From the NCBI GenBank assembly GCA_013375455.1, contig JABXJT010000007.1:31649-95648 (forward strand): 64,000 nucleotides of DNA, read 5' to 3'. Each line of letters opens with the position of its first letter. Position 1 is the first letter of the stretch. Under the pieces are notes generated by a model. The model had not been told where the DNA came from, searched no databases, and worked only from the letters and a program-made list of their open reading frames with translations. This document shows positions 63,982-64,000 of the stretch, one piece after another. The translations under genes and the position numbers were made by a program. Origin of the DNA: Candidatus Helarchaeota archaeon (GTDB lineage: Archaea > Asgardarchaeota > Lokiarchaeia > Helarchaeales > HEL-GB-A).

Positions 63982-64000
63982 AAAAGAGCAAATCTTTAAA

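Overview
The window looks like an Asgard-type archaeal chromosome segment. It is AT-rich, with archaeal-style ribosome binding sites (GGTG/GGAG cores) and TATA-like promoters. It encodes a Rab/Ras-like small GTPase (22.3 kb), two proteins with longin/roadblock-like C-termini (15.4 and 29.8 kb), and archaeal-style surface proteins. It also carries strictly anaerobic enzymes: a glycyl radical enzyme, a 2-hydroxyacyl-CoA dehydratase-type pair and radical SAM proteins. I could not run searches, so 'Asgard' is an inference from gene content. I saw no rRNA, tRNA, CRISPR array or intact insertion sequence.

Layout. 0-3.4 kb: two V4R-like proteins (the first cut by the window edge), an unknown protein and a diverged aspartate kinase. 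3.5-10 kb: dodecin, a coiled-coil protein with a Pro/Gln linker, a radical SAM protein, a PIG-L deacetylase, and membrane proteins including an alpha/beta-hydrolase fused to a degenerate CPBP-like domain. 10-14.4 kb: acetoacetate decarboxylase family, GNAT, DUF1015 and thiolase. 14.4-24.5 kb: membrane sensor-like protein, FMN-binding protein, glycyl radical enzyme, CocE/NonD hydrolase, Rab-like GTPase and a dihydrolipoyl dehydrogenase-type oxidoreductase.

24.6-34.9 kb is the most unusual part. Three small helical proteins lie here. Two of them resemble, by eye, type III secretion inner-rod (SctI) and needle (SctF) subunits. The two adjacent ones share an N-terminal KGVGQSPF tag. Nearby are surface repeat proteins, Hsp20, a U32 peptidase, a longin-like protein, and an 84-bp direct repeat flanking a 2.56-kb segment.

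35-42.7 kb: a 2-hydroxyacyl-CoA dehydratase-like pair, a membrane-anchored Nudix protein, ThiC behind a 60-bp tandem duplication, and a TPR-like protein. 43-49.6 kb is a co-directional redox cluster: DUF362, a GlcD-like flavoprotein, a GlcF/HdrB-like iron-sulfur protein and an aldehyde dehydrogenase, then a small protein homologous to the tail of the iron-sulfur protein. It would suit oxidation of an aldehyde and a 2-hydroxyacid (inference). 49.6-55.3 kb: membrane M28 peptidase, CPBP protease and several membrane proteins. 55.4-60 kb: one tightly packed operon of a SufS-like PLP enzyme followed by three tandem DUF2961/GH172 paralogues, each keeping a Glu pair 21 residues apart. 60-63.8 kb: a 1248-residue protein with an alpha-helical repeat N-terminus and a predicted permuted NlpC/P60-like core.
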